Position numbers and translations under genes: made by a program
DNA from: Streptomyces durocortorensis
GTDB taxonomy: Bacteria > Actinomycetota > Actinomycetes > Streptomycetales > Streptomycetaceae
Assembly (NCBI RefSeq): GCF_031760065.1
Contig: NZ_CP134500.1
Span: forward strand, 4,154,001-4,218,000
DNA: 64,000 nucleotides
Direction: 5' to 3'
Notes under the pieces: model-generated
Seen by the model: only the letters and a program-made list of their open reading frames with translations
What the model was told of the DNA's origin: nothing
Database searches by the model: none
Shown here: in pieces, positions 52,012 to 59,872 of the stretch
Numbering within the stretch: the first letter of the stretch is position 1
Layout of the letters: every line of letters starts with the position of its first letter

Positions 52012-52521
52012 GTGAACGCTGCTCCCCGGGTCCTCGCGATCATCGATGAACTCCTAACCTCCACCAAACCCAATGCACGGGGTGCGCTGTGGCATCTCGG
52101 CGAGGTTGGGCGGGAGTTGGACGCCAATCTCGTGCGGCTTCCGGCCGGAGCCGAGGTCGGCGAGCATCAGGAGGACGTGCTCGATGTCCTTCTCCTCGTG
52201 GTGGCTGGTGGCGGGAGCCTGCGGTCCGGAGACGGCCAGGCCCTGGAGTTGGGGACGAGCACCCTCCTCTGGCTGCCCCGCGGCTCACGCCGCTCCCTCG
52301 CCGCCGGGCCGGACGGGCTCGCCTACGTCACCGTCCACCGCCGCCGTCCCGGACTCGCGATCAAGGCGACCGGCAGCGGGGCGTACGAGAGTGGGGAGGG
52401 GCATGCAGGTGGCGAGGGCCCCTGCATGCTGGACCGGGTCTGCCCGGGCTGCGGGCGGTTGTCCGACGACCCCGCGCCCCTCTTCTGCAGCCGGTGCGGG
52501 GAGCCGTTTCCGGAGCGGTGA
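52012..52521 (+). CDS. Cupin-domain protein with C-terminal zinc ribbon
   Basis: This is a 169-residue protein with a GTG start (GTG 51991 also possible). A cupin barrel spans about 30-115: LVRLPAGAEVGEHQEDVLDV, LLLVVAGGGSLRSGDGQALE and LLWLPRGSRRSLAAGPDGLA. The last 30 residues form a zinc ribbon (CPGCG and CSRCGEPF). It is divergent from pip. The function is unknown; small-ligand sensing is possible. Confidence 0.78.
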   Translation: MNAAPRVLAIIDELLTSTKPNARGALWHLGEVGRELDANLVRLPAGAEVGEHQEDVLDVLLLVVAGGGSLRSGDGQALELGTSTLLWLPRGSRRSLAAGPDGLAYVTVHRRRPGLAIKATGSGAYESGEGHAGGEGPCMLDRVCPGCGRLSDDPAPLFCSRCGEPFPER

Positions 52522-52540
52522 GCCGCCCCCTGGCAGTGCC

Positions 52541-54565
52541 TCAGTACCCCTCGCACTCCGTCAGGTCCGGGCGACCCGGCGGGTTCTTGTCGCCCACCAG
52601 GCCCGAGAGGTTCTCCGTGTACATGTCTTCCCAGGTCTTGCTGCCCAGGATGGTGCGGAGCGCCGCGCACACCTCGCCCTTCAGGGTCGGCGTTCCCGGC
52701 CGCATCGCCACGCCGTAGCCCTCCGCGCCCTGGATGTTCTCCAGCCGCCGCACCTTGCCCGGGTTGGCCTTGAGGTACCCGGCGAGAATGATGTCGTCCG
52801 AGGCCACCGCGTACACGTCGGACATCGGGTCCAGCAGTCGGTCCAGGCAGTCCTGGTACGTGTTGGGCTGCGACTCGGCCATCGTGAAACCCTGCTCGGG
52901 CAGGGCCTTCTCGTACGTCGACGCCCGTGCCGTGCACACCTCGACGCCGAGGTCCCGCAGGTCGCTGGAGTCGTTGATGGTGTACCTGCTCGACTTCTCA
53001 CGGACCAGGAAGCCCCGGCTCGCCTCGTAGTACGGGCCCGCGAAGTCGACGCTGTACCCGCCCGGTGAGGCGGTCTTGCGGTCGTCCGTGATGCTGTACG
53101 AGGCGATGACCAGGTCCACCTGTTTGGTCTTGAGGGCGGTGCTGCGGTAGTCCGTGGCGACCGTGGTGAAGGCGACCTCGCCCCGGTCGTAGCCCATGCT
53201 CTCGGCGATCGCGTAGGCCAGGTCGATGTCGTAACCCTTGTACGTACGGGTCTTCTCGTCGAACATGCTCAGGCCCGGCTGGTCGTCCTTGACGCCGATC
53301 TCCAGCGTGGGGTGGGTGTCCTTCCACCGTTCCTCGGTGCCGCCTCCCTTGCCCGAGCCCGAGCCCGAGCCCTGGCTCTGGCCCTGGGCCGAACCGGCTT
53401 CGTCCCCGCCGTCGCCCTGTGCGACGAGCCAGCCCGCGCCCGCCAGCAGCGCGACGGACACGACCGCCGCCGCCACCTTCCAGCCGCCGTACCGGCCGCG
53501 CCGTACGCTCGCCGAGGGAGCGACGGGAGGGGGAGGGACGGAAGGATTGGCGCGCGAGGCGGAGGGAGGAACGGCGTTGCCCCGCAGGGGTGTTGACGGG
53601 TTGGGTGTGGACACGGCCGTCGGCGGGTGCGTGTTGGCGGCACCCGGGGAGGTGGCGGGGCGCGGTGCGGCCGGGTCGTCGAGGACCTCCCGGAGCATCG
53701 CCTCCGCCGTCGCCGCGTCCAGGCGCTCGCGCGGATCCGTGATCAGAAGGCCCTGGATCACCGGGGCGAGCGGTCCGGCGTACCGGAGAGGCGGCTCCGG
53801 CGACTGGCGGATGTTCTCCTGGACCTCCCACACCTCGCGCCCGCCGAACGGGACCCGGCCCTCGGCCATTTCGTACAGCGTGATCCCCAGCGCCCAGAGG
53901 TCCGATGCGGGCGTCGGCCCCGGCGATGCGGGGGCGAACAGCTCGGGGGCCAGGTACGGGGGTGTGCCGATCACGCTGCCGGAGCGGGTCACCCGGTCCG
54001 CGCCCTCGAACGTGGCGATGCCGAAGTCGACGAGGATCGCGAGCCCGTCGTCCCGTACGAGGACGTTGCCGGGCTTCACGTCGCGGTGGACGACGGAGGC
54101 GCCGTGCACCGCCCGCAGGCCCTGGAGGATCTGGAGGCCGATGTCCGCCGCCCTCGGCACGGCGAGGACCCGCTCGCCGCGCAACAGGTCGGCCAGGGAC
54201 CGCGCTTCGAGGAGTTTCATCACGATCCAGACCTGGTTGTCGGTCTCGACCTGGTCGTGGACCGTCACCACGTTCTGATGCTCGATCTTGGCGATCGCCT
54301 CCGCCTCGCGCCGGGCCCGCTGCATCGCCGCCGTCTGCGTGCCCGCCGTCATGGCGTTGCGGTCGAGCAGGCCCTTCACGGCGACGAACCGGCGCAGCCG
54401 CCGGTCGTGGGCCTTCCAGACCTCACCCATGCCGCCGCTGCCGATCGGCTCCAGTAGTTCGTAGCGTCCGTCGATCACGAGGAGGGGCGCACCGCCCGCA
54501 GGTTCGCCCTGGGGCGTGCTCCCCGGGGCACCCTGGGGTGTGTTCGCCCTGTCTTCGCTGTGCAT
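52541..54565 (-). CDS. Ser/Thr protein kinase fused to extracellular solute-binding domain
   Basis: This is a 674-residue protein. The kinase domain spans about 35-295: IGSGGMGEVW (P-loop), VAVKG (K64), HRDVKPGN (D162), VDFGIAT and YLAPELF. A Pro/Ser linker, one membrane helix (362-383) and a Gly/Ser linker follow. The C-terminal 250 residues are an SBP_bac_3 amino-acid-binding domain: LEIGVKDDQPGLSMFD, YKGYDIDLAYAIAE, VDLVIASYSITDDR and VCTARASTYEKAL. It is thus a one-piece receptor kinase, probably sensing an amino acid outside the cell. All catalytic residues are present. Confidence 0.92.
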   Translation of the reverse strand: MHSEDRANTPQGAPGSTPQGEPAGGAPLLVIDGRYELLEPIGSGGMGEVWKAHDRRLRRFVAVKGLLDRNAMTAGTQTAAMQRARREAEAIAKIEHQNVVTVHDQVETDNQVWIVMKLLEARSLADLLRGERVLAVPRAADIGLQILQGLRAVHGASVVHRDVKPGNVLVRDDGLAILVDFGIATFEGADRVTRSGSVIGTPPYLAPELFAPASPGPTPASDLWALGITLYEMAEGRVPFGGREVWEVQENIRQSPEPPLRYAGPLAPVIQGLLITDPRERLDAATAEAMLREVLDDPAAPRPATSPGAANTHPPTAVSTPNPSTPLRGNAVPPSASRANPSVPPPPVAPSASVRRGRYGGWKVAAAVVSVALLAGAGWLVAQGDGGDEAGSAQGQSQGSGSGSGKGGGTEERWKDTHPTLEIGVKDDQPGLSMFDEKTRTYKGYDIDLAYAIAESMGYDRGEVAFTTVATDYRSTALKTKQVDLVIASYSITDDRKTASPGGYSVDFAGPYYEASRGFLVREKSSRYTINDSSDLRDLGVEVCTARASTYEKALPEQGFTMAESQPNTYQDCLDRLLDPMSDVYAVASDDIILAGYLKANPGKVRRLENIQGAEGYGVAMRPGTPTLKGEVCAALRTILGSKTWEDMYTENLSGLVGDKNPPGRPDLTECEGY

Positions 54566-54631
54566 ACGCCCCCGACCCCCTGTGAACTCCATGGCCCAGG
54601 CCAGATTAGACGCTCCGTCATGTTCCGACCG

Positions 54632-54773
54632 GACTCATGACGGGTCTCATGGCAGGTCTCGCGGCACGTCTCGTGGCACGTCTCGTGGTGGGTCCCCCGG
54701 TGGGCCCCCGGGAGGTGTCCCCGGGGAGGTCCCACGAGAGGCCCCCGGGAGGCCCCCGGGAGGCCACGAGAGG
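54632..54773. repeat. Degenerate 10-14 bp tandem repeats upstream of the receptor kinase
   Basis: About twelve units run from 54632 to 54773. The first five are 12-mers of the GTCTCGTGGCAC type (54632, 54644, 54656, 54668, 54680); later ones drift to CCCCCGGGAGG and CCACGAGAGG. The last units are roughly the reverse complement of the early ones, so the whole can fold back. It occupies the region between the SDR stop and the kinase start. Confidence 0.85.
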
Positions 54774-54790
54774 CGTCCGGTCAGGCCCTT

Positions 54791-55591
54791 TCAGGAGGCC
54801 GTTCCGCCGTTGCTCTTCAGCAACTGGCCGTTGACCCACTGGCCTTCGGGTGAGCAGAGGAAGGACACCAGGTGTGCGGTGTCGCGCGGGGTGCCGATGC
54901 GGCCGAGCGGGGTGCCCCGGATCAGGGATTCCCGCAGCTCGTCGTTCATCCAACCAGTGTCCACGGGGCCGGGGTTGACGACGTTCGCCGTCACCCCGAG
55001 GTGGGCCAGCTCGTGCGCGGCGGCCAGTGTGATGCGGTCCAGGGCGCCCTTGCTCGCGCCGTAGGGCAGGTTGCCCACCGTGTGGTCGCTCGTGAGCGCG
55101 ACGATCCGGCCCGACACCGCTTCGGGCGCGCCGCGGAAGCGCAGGCCGTACTCCCGCACGAGCAGCCAACTGGCCCGGGTGTTCACGGCGAAGTGCCGGT
55201 CGAACGCCTCCACCGTGGTGTCCAGCAGTCCCGAGTCCACCGACTCCGCGTGCGACAGGACGAGCGCGGTCACCGGCCCGCCGAGCTGCTGCTCCGCCTC
55301 GTCGAAGATCCGGGCCGGGGCGTCGGGGTCGGACAGGTCCGCCTCGATCGTCGCCGTCCGGGCCCCGGCCTCCTCCAGCTCCTTGGCGATGGACGCGCCG
55401 GCCCCGTCCTCGGCGCCCCAGGCCATGCGCCGGTCGTAGGGCGTCCAGTAGGTGAAGGCGACGTCCCAGCCGGTGGCGGCGAGCTGACGGGCGATGCCCG
55501 CGCCGATTCCGATGCTGCGTCCGACACCGGTGATCAGGGCGATGGGGCGGGCCGTTTCCGGGGCCGCCGACGGCTGTCCGTTGATCGTCAC
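54791..55591 (-). CDS. SDR-family oxidoreductase
   Basis: This is a 266-residue protein with a GTG start 7 nt after AAGGA; a longer frame to 55642 exists. ALITGVGRSIGIGAGIARQL is the cofactor loop, SHAESV the NAG-like position, and LPYGASKGALDRI carries the YxxxK catalytic pair. The C-terminus LLKSNGGTAS is typical of SDRs. The substrate is unknown. Confidence 0.88.
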   Translation of the reverse strand: MTINGQPSAAPETARPIALITGVGRSIGIGAGIARQLAATGWDVAFTYWTPYDRRMAWGAEDGAGASIAKELEEAGARTATIEADLSDPDAPARIFDEAEQQLGGPVTALVLSHAESVDSGLLDTTVEAFDRHFAVNTRASWLLVREYGLRFRGAPEAVSGRIVALTSDHTVGNLPYGASKGALDRITLAAAHELAHLGVTANVVNPGPVDTGWMNDELRESLIRGTPLGRIGTPRDTAHLVSFLCSPEGQWVNGQLLKSNGGTAS

Positions 55592-55815
55592 AGGGTGATC
55601 CTTCGTGACCCGTACGCGTACGTCAATGGCCTTTCCGGACACCGGGCCGAGGCCTCCGCACCCCCTGTGAGCTGCGACGACTCATCTTCCTGGTGGCTCG
55701 ACACGATCTTTGTGTTTCCCCTGGGCGGACGTGCGCTCCTAGCGTGGACAGCGGAAAGTGTGATGAACGCCGCATATCGGAATGTGGCCGGAGAAGCGGA
55801 GAGAAGGACCCCATC

Positions 55816-56574
55816 ATGAGTGAGCAGAAGTTGCTGAACGGCAGGACCGCCGTGGTCGCCGGAGGCGCGAAGAACCTGGGTGGTCTGATCAGCCGAACGC
55901 TCGGCGAGGCCGGTGCGAACGTGGTCGTCCACTACCACAGCGAGAACACCGCCACCGATGCCGAGAAGACCGCGGAGGCCGTACGGGGCACGGGCGCCCA
56001 GGCCGTCGTCGTACGTGAGGACCTGACCCGCGTCGAGGGGGTGCGCAGCCTCTTCGACCAGGCGCTGGACGCCTTCGGTGGGGTGGACGTCGCCGTGAAC
56101 ACCACTGGCATGGTGCTCCGCAAGCCGATCGGCGAGACGTCCGAGGAGGAGTACGACCGGATGTTCGCGATCAACTCCAAGGCGGCGTACTTCTTCCTCC
56201 AGGAGGCGGGTGCGCGACTGAACGACGGTGGTCGGATCGTCAGCCTGGTGACGTCGCTGCTCGCCGCGTTCACGGACGGGTACGCCACGTACGCGGGCGC
56301 GAAGGCCCCGCTGGAGCACTTCACCCGGGCGGCGGCCAAGGAGTTCGCGCCGCGCGGTATCGCGGTGAACAATGTGGCCCCGGGGCCGATGGACACCCCG
56401 TTCTTCTACCCGCAGGAGACGCCGGAGCGCGTGGAGTTCCACAAGTCCCAGGCGATGGGCGGGCGGCTGACGGAGATCGAGGACATCGCGCCGCTGGTGA
56501 AGTTCCTGGTCACCGAGGGCGGCTGGATCACCGGCCAGACGATCTTCGCCAACGGCGGCTACACGGTCCGCTGA
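55816..56574 (+). CDS. SDR-family oxidoreductase
   Basis: This is a 252-residue protein after GAGAAGGA. AVVAGGAKNLGGLISRTLGE is the cofactor loop (AGGAKNLG), VNTTGMVL the NNAG-type motif, and YATYAGAKAPLEHF carries YxxxK. ITGQTIFANGGYTVR closes the domain. It is divergent from the previous SDR (224-bp gap) and 38 bp upstream of a co-directional LysR gene. Confidence 0.92.
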   Translation: MSEQKLLNGRTAVVAGGAKNLGGLISRTLGEAGANVVVHYHSENTATDAEKTAEAVRGTGAQAVVVREDLTRVEGVRSLFDQALDAFGGVDVAVNTTGMVLRKPIGETSEEEYDRMFAINSKAAYFFLQEAGARLNDGGRIVSLVTSLLAAFTDGYATYAGAKAPLEHFTRAAAKEFAPRGIAVNNVAPGPMDTPFFYPQETPERVEFHKSQAMGGRLTEIEDIAPLVKFLVTEGGWITGQTIFANGGYTVR

Positions 56575-56612
56575 CCGCCCTGCACGGATACCGAGGGCCT
56601 GGGGAGGACCGC

Positions 56613-57512
56613 GTGAGTCTGGACCTGCGGAAGCTGGAGCATCTCGTCGCCGTCGCCGAGGAGGGCGGGTTCACCCGGGCGGCCGAACGGCTGCACCTCA
56701 GCCAGCAGGCGCTGAGCACCTCCATCCGCACTCTGGAACGGTACGTCGGCGTCCAGCTTCTGGACCGGGGCCACCAGCACGTCTCCCCGACCCCGGCCGG
56801 GCAGGCCCTCATCGACGACGCCCGCGCCCTCAGCGCCCAGGCGCTCGCCGCCCTGGACCGCGCCCGCCGCATCGGGCGCGGCGAGGCGGGGCATCTGCGC
56901 ATCGGTCACACCCCGGCGGTCACCGCCGAGGAGGTGGTGGAGCTGCTGACCCGGGCCGGTACGGAGGAGCAGGGCGTACGGGCCCACGTGCGCCAGCTCT
57001 TTCCCGACGAACTGCGCGAGCAGCTCCTGACGGGCGCGTGCGACCTGGGCCTGACCCGTTCCATGCCGGCGGACACCGGCCTGACCCGGGCCCGGATCGC
57101 CGAACACCGCCTCAGGGTCGCCGTCCCCGCCGGTCACCCCCTCGCCGCCCGGACCGCGGTGGCCCTGGCCGACCTGGGCGGGGAACCGCTCACGGTGTGG
57201 GGCGAGCCGGGCTCGTCCGCGTACACGGATCTCCTGATCGGCCTGTGCCGCCAGGCGGGCGTCGAACCGGACACCCGCCGCAACCCGGTCCAGGGCACCC
57301 CGCCCATCACGGCGGTCACCGCGACGGGCCGCCTCGCCTTCGTCACGTCGCCCCCGGGCCCGACGGCGGGCGGCGCGGCCCACGTCATCGACCTGGACCC
57401 GCCGGTGCACGTACCGGTCCACGCGCTGTGGCCCGCGCACACGACGTGCCCGGGGAGGGACGTGTTCCTGAGCCGGACCGGGGAGGGTTCAGTGAGCTGG
57501 GAGGGTGGGTGA
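56613..57512 (+). CDS. LysR-family transcriptional regulator
   Basis: This is a 299-residue protein. The winged HTH is at 4-63: LRKLEHLVAVAEEGGFTRAA, ERLHLSQQALSTSIRTLERY and VQLLDRG. A periplasmic-binding-like effector domain follows from about 90. LysR genes are usually divergent from their targets; here it follows an SDR in the same direction, so both may form one operon. Confidence 0.92.
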   Translation: MSLDLRKLEHLVAVAEEGGFTRAAERLHLSQQALSTSIRTLERYVGVQLLDRGHQHVSPTPAGQALIDDARALSAQALAALDRARRIGRGEAGHLRIGHTPAVTAEEVVELLTRAGTEEQGVRAHVRQLFPDELREQLLTGACDLGLTRSMPADTGLTRARIAEHRLRVAVPAGHPLAARTAVALADLGGEPLTVWGEPGSSAYTDLLIGLCRQAGVEPDTRRNPVQGTPPITAVTATGRLAFVTSPPGPTAGGAAHVIDLDPPVHVPVHALWPAHTTCPGRDVFLSRTGEGSVSWEGG

Positions 57513-57581
57513 CTGGGCGCGTGACTACGTATGTATCCACGTCCGCAACTACGTCCGTGGTTACGTTCATGACCAGGTTCG

Positions 57582-58190
57582 TTATGTGAGGCGCCCGCAG
57601 ATCAGCTCGTGGGCCAGCCGGGCCGTGGCGAGCAGGTCCTCGCGCCCCGCGCCGAGATTGGCGCGCGCCGACAGCCCGTGCCAGACGGACTGGATGAGCC
57701 CGGTGAGCGCTCCCGCGTCGGTGTCGTCGCTCAACTCACCTCCCTTCACCGCACGCTCGATACGTACGAGGAGGGCCTGCTCGTTGGCGTTCTGGAGTTC
57801 GGCGAAGTAGGCGCTGGTGTCGAGGGTGCTGGTGCTGTCGGCCATGGCGGCGCTGCTGAGCAGACAGCCGGGGTGTTCGTCGGCGGGCCGGGTGAATTCG
57901 TGTACGGAGTCGATGAGGATGCGCTCGACAACGGTCCCGAAGTCCGGTTCGGCGACGGCGTGTTGGTGGATCTCGCGGTACCGCTCGGCGTAGGTGCGTA
58001 CCGCTTCTTCGAACAGCTCGGCCTTGGACCCGAAGGTGCCGTAGAGGCTGGAGGTGGAGAGGTCGAGGGCGGTGGTGAGGTCGCGGGTGGACGTCCCCGA
58101 GTAACCGCGCCGCCAGAAGAGGCGGGCGGCTTCGAGGAGGGCCCGGTCCCGGTCGAAGGAGCGCGGACGTCCGCGGGCTGGCTGGGGCAC
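57582..58190 (-). CDS. TetR-family transcriptional regulator (apparently leaderless)
   Basis: This is a 202-residue protein. The HTH is at about 10-56: GRPRSFDRDRALLEAARLFW, GYSGTSTRDLTTALDLSTSS and LYGTFGSKAELFEEAV. There is no Shine-Dalgarno before the GTG. Instead TATAAT ends 7 nt upstream, so transcription probably starts at or next to the start codon. It is divergent from the alpha/beta hydrolase and shares its operator. Confidence 0.9.
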   Translation of the reverse strand: MPQPARGRPRSFDRDRALLEAARLFWRRGYSGTSTRDLTTALDLSTSSLYGTFGSKAELFEEAVRTYAERYREIHQHAVAEPDFGTVVERILIDSVHEFTRPADEHPGCLLSSAAMADSTSTLDTSAYFAELQNANEQALLVRIERAVKGGELSDDTDAGALTGLIQSVWHGLSARANLGAGREDLLATARLAHELICGRLT

Positions 58191-58192
58191 CC

Positions 58193-58234
58193 TTGCATTA
58201 TAGAGCGGACGCTCCATAATCGAATTATGGAGCG
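58193..58234. promoter_or_regulatory. Face-to-face leaderless promoters with shared palindromic TetR operator
   Basis: CGCTCCATAAT (58210-58220) and ATTATGGAGCG (58224-58234) form a perfect 11-bp inverted repeat with a 3-bp centre. A second palindrome GAGCG-GA-CGCTC spans 58203-58214. The minus strand has TATAAT (58203-58198) ahead of the tetR GTG. The plus strand has CATAAT (58215-58220) six bases before the hydrolase ATG, which lies inside the right arm. Confidence 0.78.
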
Positions 58235-59057
58235 AACGATCCAGAAGAGGTTGTCGGTAGGCGGAGGCGGCGGTGAGGGAGGAGGTGACGGAGCGAGCTG
58301 GGTCACGGTCGACGTGTACGGGGACCCGGACGCGCCCGGTCTCGTCATAGTCCCGGGAGCGATGGCCGACGCACGGGCGTGGCGGGATGTCGCGACGGCG
58401 ATCGAGGCCTGGGACTCGGTGGCGGTGGTCAACCGCCGGGGCCGGGCGCCCTCGGGCCCGCTGACGGATGCGTACTCCCTGCGGACGGAGGTGGCGGACC
58501 TGGGCGTGGTGCTCGACGAGTTCAGCGGTACGGAGGCGCTCTTCGGCTGGAGCTACGGCGGTCTGATCGCTCTGCTGGCCGCCGACGAACGGCCACTGCG
58601 CCAGGTCGTCGCCTACGAGCCGGTGATACGCCCGTTCGGCCTCGACGTACTCCCGGACCTGAAGGCGGCGGAGGCGGCGGAGGACTGGGACGCGGTGGTC
58701 GGGATCGTGCACCGCAGGATCGCGGGCGTCGACGCGGCGGTCGTCGAGAGCCTGCGCGCCGACCGCGAGACGTGGGACGCCCTGTGCCGCCTGGCCAGGC
58801 CGGCGTACGCGGAGCTCGCCGCGCTGTACGGGCCGCCGCTCCCCGATGAGCCGGCCCGGCGGGCGGACCGGGTCGACCTGATCGTCGGCGGGAGCAACCA
58901 GGGAAGGGCCCCCTACGGAACGTCGTTCGACGACGTCGCGAGGCGTGTCCCCCGAGCCGGGGTCCACGTACTGCCCGGCCAGGGCCACATGGCGCACCTT
59001 GAGGGGCCGGGGGAGCTGGGCCGTCTGATCAGCGCCTTGGCGGCGGCCGACCGCTGA
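58227..59057 (+). CDS. Alpha/beta hydrolase (apparently leaderless)
   Basis: This is a 276-residue protein beginning MERTIQKRLSVGGGGGEGGG. GLVIVPGAMADARAW is the oxyanion region, GWSYGGLIALLAA the nucleophile elbow, and LPGQGHMAHLEGP the catalytic His. The start lies within the TetR operator with no ribosome site, so binding of TetR would block it directly. The substrate is unknown. Confidence 0.85.
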   Translation: MERTIQKRLSVGGGGGEGGGDGASWVTVDVYGDPDAPGLVIVPGAMADARAWRDVATAIEAWDSVAVVNRRGRAPSGPLTDAYSLRTEVADLGVVLDEFSGTEALFGWSYGGLIALLAADERPLRQVVAYEPVIRPFGLDVLPDLKAAEAAEDWDAVVGIVHRRIAGVDAAVVESLRADRETWDALCRLARPAYAELAALYGPPLPDEPARRADRVDLIVGGSNQGRAPYGTSFDDVARRVPRAGVHVLPGQGHMAHLEGPGELGRLISALAAADR

Positions 59058-59089
59058 GCGACCTCACCGCGCGAGACGCACGCGAGGTC

Positions 59090-59123
59090 CGGCCCCGTCG
59101 CCCGACGTGCGGTGACGGGGCCG
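59090..59123. terminator. Hairpin terminator
   Basis: A perfect 10-bp stem CGGCCCCGTC (59090-59099) with 59114-59123 and a 14-nt loop lies 33 bp after the hydrolase stop. Confidence 0.6.
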
Positions 59124-59189
59124 CCGACAGAGACTCGGTAGGGATCTCCGGGACGCGCGATCCCGGACGCGCAGAGAAGGAGGAACATC

Positions 59190-59519
59190 ATGACCACATC
59201 GATCAGCGACCCGGTGGTGGAGAAGTTCGTCGCCGCCGTGAACGCGGGCGACAAGGAGGCTTTCTTCTCGGGGGTGCTCACCGAGGACGCCACGATGTCC
59301 GACGACGGGAGCGAACGGGACCTGGCGGCCTGGACGGAGAAGGAGATCTTCTCGCCGAAGGCGAACGGCCGCATGAAGATCGTGGACGCCTCCGGCGACG
59401 GCCGCACCCTCGTCGTCGACTACACGAATGACACCTGGGGCACGATGCGGACGCGCTGGGTCTTCACGGTCACCGGCGACCGCATCAGCCGCTTCGAGAC
59501 GGGCCAGGCGCCGGCCTGA
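59190..59519 (+). CDS. NTF2-like (SnoaL-type) protein
   Basis: This is a 109-residue protein preceded by GAGAAGGAGG. SDPVVEKFVAAVNAGDKEAF, FFSGVLTEDATMSDDGSERD and WVFTVTGDRISRFETGQA are the helix and sheet pattern of the NTF2-like fold. The function is unknown. Confidence 0.85.
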   Translation: MTTSISDPVVEKFVAAVNAGDKEAFFSGVLTEDATMSDDGSERDLAAWTEKEIFSPKANGRMKIVDASGDGRTLVVDYTNDTWGTMRTRWVFTVTGDRISRFETGQAPA

Positions 59520-59603
59520 CCGGCCTGCTGTTCAACGCCGCGGCGTCGCGTCCGGTGCCCGCGCCCACGTCCAGAATGCAAGGCCTTCGCGCGCTCCGTC
59601 GCG

Positions 59604-59726
59604 TGCCCTGACAAGAGGGTCACCCTGGAGGTGGGCGGCAAGGGCGCGAACATCGTGTTCGACGACGCCCCCTCCAGCAGGATCGTGCGCCTACTCGGGC
59701 CGCCAACTTCCCCCGCCTCACAATGA
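59604..59726 (+). pseudogene. Aldehyde dehydrogenase remnant
   Basis: In one frame the sequence reads CPDKRVTLEVGGKGANIVFD then DAPSS and onward to a TGA. VTLELGGK-NIVFDDAD is the strongly conserved ALDH segment just after the cofactor domain. Neither the beginning nor the catalytic Cys region is present. Only about 25 codons are recognisable. Confidence 0.7.
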
Positions 59727-59872
59727 GATGACGAGGCAGAGAGCGCCGTGTGCAAGCTGTTGAAGATGCTGTACCGTCTGATTTCCGCTTGATCATTTGC
59801 GTACGTACCGTCCACCGGGGGGGGAGAGACGGCCGAGCTGCCTCATCGCCCTGTGAACTGAAAGGGCTGAGG

